Below, piece after piece: positions 59,696 to 62,284 of a stretch of 62,284 bases of DNA (positions are counted from its first letter, which is position 1; each line of letters begins with the position of its first letter). The stretch is from an uncultured Flavobacteriales bacterium (GTDB lineage Bacteria; Bacteroidota; Bacteroidia; Palsa-965). A program made the position numbers and the translations under genes. The notes beneath the pieces are model-generated. The model saw only the letters and a program-made list of their open reading frames with translations, did not search any database and was not told the DNA's origin. The stretch covers positions 1 through 62,284 of the forward strand of contig CAIQQJ010000171.1 in the NCBI GenBank assembly GCA_903873905.1, given 5' to 3'.

Positions 59696-60832
59696 ATGGA
59701 TATCAAGGACTTCAAATCGGGCAAAAGTATTTCACAAACGGGCTACAAAAGTTTTTTACCTGAGAAAATCAATAAGGAATGGTTCGTGAGTTCTCCGGAA
59801 ATATCCACTCTCTTAAATGAGGCAAGCGCAAAAGTCAGTGCATTGAATGCCTATTCGATGATGATCCCTGATGTGGATATTTTTATTCGTATGCACATTG
59901 TAAAAGAAGCTACGACATCCAGTAAAATTGAAGGAACGCAAACGCTGTTCGAGGATGCAGTTTTAAGTAAGGATCAAATTAATCCTGAACAAAGAAACGA
60001 TTGGCAGGAAGTTCAGAATTATGTCCGAGCACTGAATTTTGCGATTAAGGAATTAAATAAACTTCCATTGTCAAATCGTTTGCTCAAAGAGACGCATCAC
60101 ATATTGATGCAGGGTGTGAGAGGTAGTTATAAAGCGCCAGGGGAATTTAGAAAATCTCAAAACTGGATTGGGGGGGCTACTCTAAAGGATGCAGTTTTTA
60201 TTCCCCCTCATCATACTGACGTGAATGAACTGATGGGTGACCTTGAAAAATTTCTTCACAATACGGAAATTAATGTTCCGCATTTGTTAAGAGTAGCTAT
60301 TGCCCATTATCAATTTGAAACCATTCACCCTTTTCTTGACGGAAATGGACGATTAGGCCGATTGTTGATCACACTTTATTTGGTGAGCAATAATATTTTG
60401 AAGAAACCGTCATTGTACCTCTCCGACTTTTTCGAAAGAAACCGACAGCTCTATTATGATAATCTTTCAGTGGCCAGAACAAAAAATAATTTAGCTCAAT
60501 GGGTAAAATTTTTTCTAGTTGGAGTAATTGAAACTGCTGGCAAAAGCACAAAAACGTTTGATGCAATCATTAAATTGAAATCTACGATTGAGAATAGAAA
60601 AATTTCGACGCTAGGAAAACGCGTTCCACTTGCGCTGAAAATGTTGAATTATTTATATACGAAACCGGTTGTCATTGTCAATGACGTTATTGAGGCGTTA
60701 GAGATTTCAAAGCCAACAGCAAATGCTATTGTAAAGGATTTCGTTAAACTGAAAATCCTCAAGGAACAAACAGGATTTAAACGTAACAGGGTTTTTGTTT
60801 TTGAGGAATACTTGGACTTATTCAAAAAGTAA
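59696..60832 (+). CDS. Fic-family protein (AMP-transferase fold) with N-terminal inhibitory motif and C-terminal winged helix
   Basis: This 378-residue cytosolic protein begins with a Fic_N-type domain, then the inhibitory alpha-helix motif SSKIEG (75-80; class S/TxxxE(G/N)), whose Glu79 would block ATP placement. The Fic core (about 120-235) carries the active-site motif HPFLDGNGRLGR (211-222) with the catalytic His211, all canonical residues present. A helix-turn-helix follows (about 325-360; VNDVIEALEISKPTANAIVKD-like, starting VIVNDV). Fic proteins AMPylate target proteins. This class is usually self-inhibited and autoregulated. It lies behind two operators and downstream of tRNA-fMet. 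Closely followed by a terminator. Confidence 0.93.
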   Translation: MDIKDFKSGKSISQTGYKSFLPEKINKEWFVSSPEISTLLNEASAKVSALNAYSMMIPDVDIFIRMHIVKEATTSSKIEGTQTLFEDAVLSKDQINPEQRNDWQEVQNYVRALNFAIKELNKLPLSNRLLKETHHILMQGVRGSYKAPGEFRKSQNWIGGATLKDAVFIPPHHTDVNELMGDLEKFLHNTEINVPHLLRVAIAHYQFETIHPFLDGNGRLGRLLITLYLVSNNILKKPSLYLSDFFERNRQLYYDNLSVARTKNNLAQWVKFFLVGVIETAGKSTKTFDAIIKLKSTIENRKISTLGKRVPLALKMLNYLYTKPVVIVNDVIEALEISKPTANAIVKDFVKLKILKEQTGFKRNRVFVFEEYLDLFKK

Positions 60833-60909
60833 TTTCTTCCAATAATTCATCAATTCTCGCCAAATCCTCCATCAAAAAGTTCGATGCCCTTTCAGCTACG
60901 GCTATAAAT

Positions 60910-60943
60910 AAAAAGGCATTCTCCATTCGAGAATACCTTTTTT
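60910..60943 (+). terminator. Terminator downstream of the Fic gene
   Basis: AAAAAGGCATTCTC (60910-60923) pairs with GAGAATACCTTTTT (60929-60942), 13 of 14 positions paired (one C-A mismatch), loop of five bases and a T-run. About 78 bases after the Fic stop. Confidence 0.85.
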
Positions 60944-61065
60944 GATTTAATACTCCCTCCTTTTCGACGTCTAATTCCAAGCATCATACTTTCTTGTGAT
61001 GTACTAGCTTTCATTTTTATGGTTTTTGTAGTCACTTTATAGCAGAAACTTTAATACTTACGGTC

Positions 61066-61704
61066 ATGAAAACGCTCCTAAAAGTCACCCTGATAATACT
61101 TCTGGTCTTTTCCTTTGGCGGTGCAAATGCAGAAGTTACGATGAGGCGCTATTTCGAATTGGAAGGCAAAATTTTTCAGACGGGATTAGATGCAAAAGCA
61201 ACTGAAAAATACATGGATAGTGCGAGAATAATAATTCAAGATTCTGAAAGTGGAGCATGTGAAACTCTTTTTTCAGCGGAATCTGGGTCATATATCTTTC
61301 GACTTCCCTTAAACAATATCTATGTTATTACAATTTGCAAGGAAGGTTTTCTGTCTAAAAAATTGTCTGTCAATACGTATGTTCCCTTATTTACGAAGGG
61401 CTTTTACGAGATGGAATTTGAATTGGGATTATTCAAATCAATTGAGGGACTGAATGTTTCTGCTCTTTTGGATAAGCCTGTTGCAGATATTTCCTATAAT
61501 TCAAAAAAGAAGAATTTCGATTATGATCGCAATTATACGGATCAGGTAAATCGTGGTCTGAAAAAAGTATTTACGGCACATTATTTACACCGACCAATTC
61601 CTGTTGTAGTCGTGAAAAATCCAAGAGATTCCAAAGCTGCAAATTCAAAAATTGGCGAGAAAAGAAAGGCGTTAAGAATATTTAGTGGTAAAATTCATAA
61701 ATAG
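61066..61704 (+). CDS. Secreted protein of unknown function with a carboxypeptidase-regulatory-like domain
   Basis: This 212-residue protein has a signal peptide (MKTLLKVTLIILLVFSFGGANA). Residues about 30-110 resemble a carboxypeptidase-regulatory/CNA-B type beta domain: YFELEGKIFQTGL, SARIIIQDSESG, ESGSYIFRLPLNN and YVITICKEGFLSKKLSV. From about 140 it is Lys/Asn/Tyr-rich and less ordered (SYNSKKKNFDYDRNYTDQ). Proteins of this plan are frequent in Bacteroidota, often near gliding or envelope genes. Function unknown. Confidence 0.7.
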   Translation: MKTLLKVTLIILLVFSFGGANAEVTMRRYFELEGKIFQTGLDAKATEKYMDSARIIIQDSESGACETLFSAESGSYIFRLPLNNIYVITICKEGFLSKKLSVNTYVPLFTKGFYEMEFELGLFKSIEGLNVSALLDKPVADISYNSKKKNFDYDRNYTDQVNRGLKKVFTAHYLHRPIPVVVVKNPRDSKAANSKIGEKRKALRIFSGKIHK

Positions 61705-62284
61705 AGAATGAAGGATTTATTGTGTTTCTTCTCATTCCTGTTTTGCTAAAACGGCATTTCAAAAAATTGATCTCCTAAAGTGTTATTATTTTCATCAACG
61801 AGCCACTAGTTCTGGGTGCGCCATTGACAAATTAGATATACCCAAGTTCATGCGGAGCAAATGGCGGTTCGATTGGCATTGTCGTTATAGGTGAATCTGT
61901 CGGTTATCCTTTCCTAAGGAACAATGCTGTGATCAGTGAACTTATCAGTGTTATTGCTGCAGCATAAAAGAAAGGACTGTTACTACTTCAGGATTTTCCG
62001 CTGCCTCAATTGCAAGAACGGGGAATCTTGACCAATACAAAAATCAAAGGATGTATTTGTACAGCATTGCGTTCTTCCTTTATAAATGCAAGTGCTGGTG
62101 TAATTTCCAATACTAAATAGGGCAACAATTTAACCTTGATATTAAATGCAAATGATCATTGCATGTCGTGGCATTCATCACATGAAACACAAAATCTTTC
62201 CTTCATTTTTACATGAAAATGAGGAGTTATGAATTGGAGAGTAATTTTGATGAAAATGGTTTTCTTGGGTGCTATTTACCCAGC
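61705..62284. other. Terminal gene-poor stretch
   Basis: These 580 bases contain the possible pseudogene at 61832-62150 on the minus strand. A plus-strand frame beginning at ATG 62213 (MKMRSYELESNFDENG) is still open at the window edge and could be the start of a gene, but 24 codons are not enough to judge. No terminator, RNA gene or repeat array was found. Confidence 0.4.
61832..62150 (-). pseudogene. Decayed membrane-transporter fragment (tentative)
   Basis: On the minus strand, conceptual translation gives AAITLISSLITALFLRKG, then an in-frame stop (61904-61906), then PTDSPITTMPIEPPFAPHEL and a final stop at 61832-61834. Upstream, in a different frame, comes AIEAAENPEVVTVLSF, and in a third LPYLVLEITPALAFIKEERN. 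The pieces read like the C-terminal membrane helix and tail of an MFS-type transporter broken by two frameshifts and one stop. Family identity is only a guess. Confidence 0.35.

Noticed and set aside
59461-60832. Genomic island integrated at tRNA-fMet
   Set aside because: No integrase gene and no direct repeat of the tRNA 3' end downstream was seen.
62111-62130. CCAATACTAAATAGG as another heptamer site
   Set aside because: Only one unit-like match with no tandem copy or facing arm; probably chance.

Overview
The window looks like a chromosomal segment of a free-living member of the Bacteroidota (Chitinophagales/Sphingobacteriales/Flavobacteriia-like; no closer placement is claimed). The evidence is four proteins with C-terminal type IX secretion (T9SS) sorting domains, SprB-type adhesin repeats, many lipoproteins with short lipoboxes, -7 promoter boxes of the TAnnTTTG type, scarce Shine-Dalgarno sequences and AT-rich, widely spaced genes. 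There is no rRNA, CRISPR array, recognisable transposase or phage module.

Layout. 1-7,003: a T9SS-secreted esterase, a one-repeat DUF1456 protein, a PabA/TrpG glutaminase and the distal histidine genes hisH-hisA-hisF-(lipoprotein)-(alpha/beta hydrolase lipoprotein)-hisIE. 7,093-19,644: a MORN-type secreted protein, thioredoxin reductase, a secreted envelope protein, threonine aldolase, a 947-residue glycine-rich/SprB adhesin, a subtilase and a long-chain acyl-CoA synthetase. 19,803-26,332: N-glycan salvage, with a GH92 alpha-mannosidase, glycosylasparaginase and ROK sugar kinase. 26,451-36,885: a copper/silver efflux locus. It has a small Cys/His-rich protein, a periplasmic HMA protein, a CusA pump split into two ORFs by a metal-binding lipoprotein gene, TolC, two CusB-type adaptors, a thioredoxin-like T9SS protein, an outer-membrane barrel ending in a metal-binding motif, and another metal-binding lipoprotein. 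37,393-40,422: an MFS transporter, lipoproteins and a methyltransferase. 40,440-47,904: a fatty-acid beta-oxidation operon on the minus strand (MarR, FadN-like, thiolase, acyl-CoA dehydrogenase). 48,239-55,610: a second probably copper-linked cluster (small CCxxC protein, Met-rich barrel, MbnP-like lipoprotein, CX4CH haem-type lipoprotein, paralogous barrel and lipoprotein, MMPL/RND exporter). 55,764-62,284: a very large T9SS BNR-repeat protein, initiator tRNA, an operator-controlled Fic gene, a small secreted protein and a decayed transporter fragment.

Most interesting structure. A family of heptamer arrays, unit AGTATTG, occurs at five intergenic sites. At four of them two arrays face each other as inverted arms: outer edge TAGTATTG..., insert, ...CAATACTA. 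The inserts are a 19-bp loop (25,278-25,370), a 90-bp noncoding stretch (7,834-7,983), an FRG-domain gene (42,226-43,394) and a four-helix-bundle S23/Avd-like gene (44,575-45,040). The last two sit in the two gaps of the beta-oxidation operon, in the same direction as the operon. In two pairs the arms share the same variant units in the same order, so they arose or are maintained as matched pairs. I propose cargo-carrying, transposase-less inverted-heptamer cassettes that enter operon gaps with little disruption. The second notable structure is the CusA pump, cleanly split at the cytoplasmic TM4-TM5 loop around a metal-binding lipoprotein gene.

All assignments come from reading the sequence and recalling family motifs; no database search was run.
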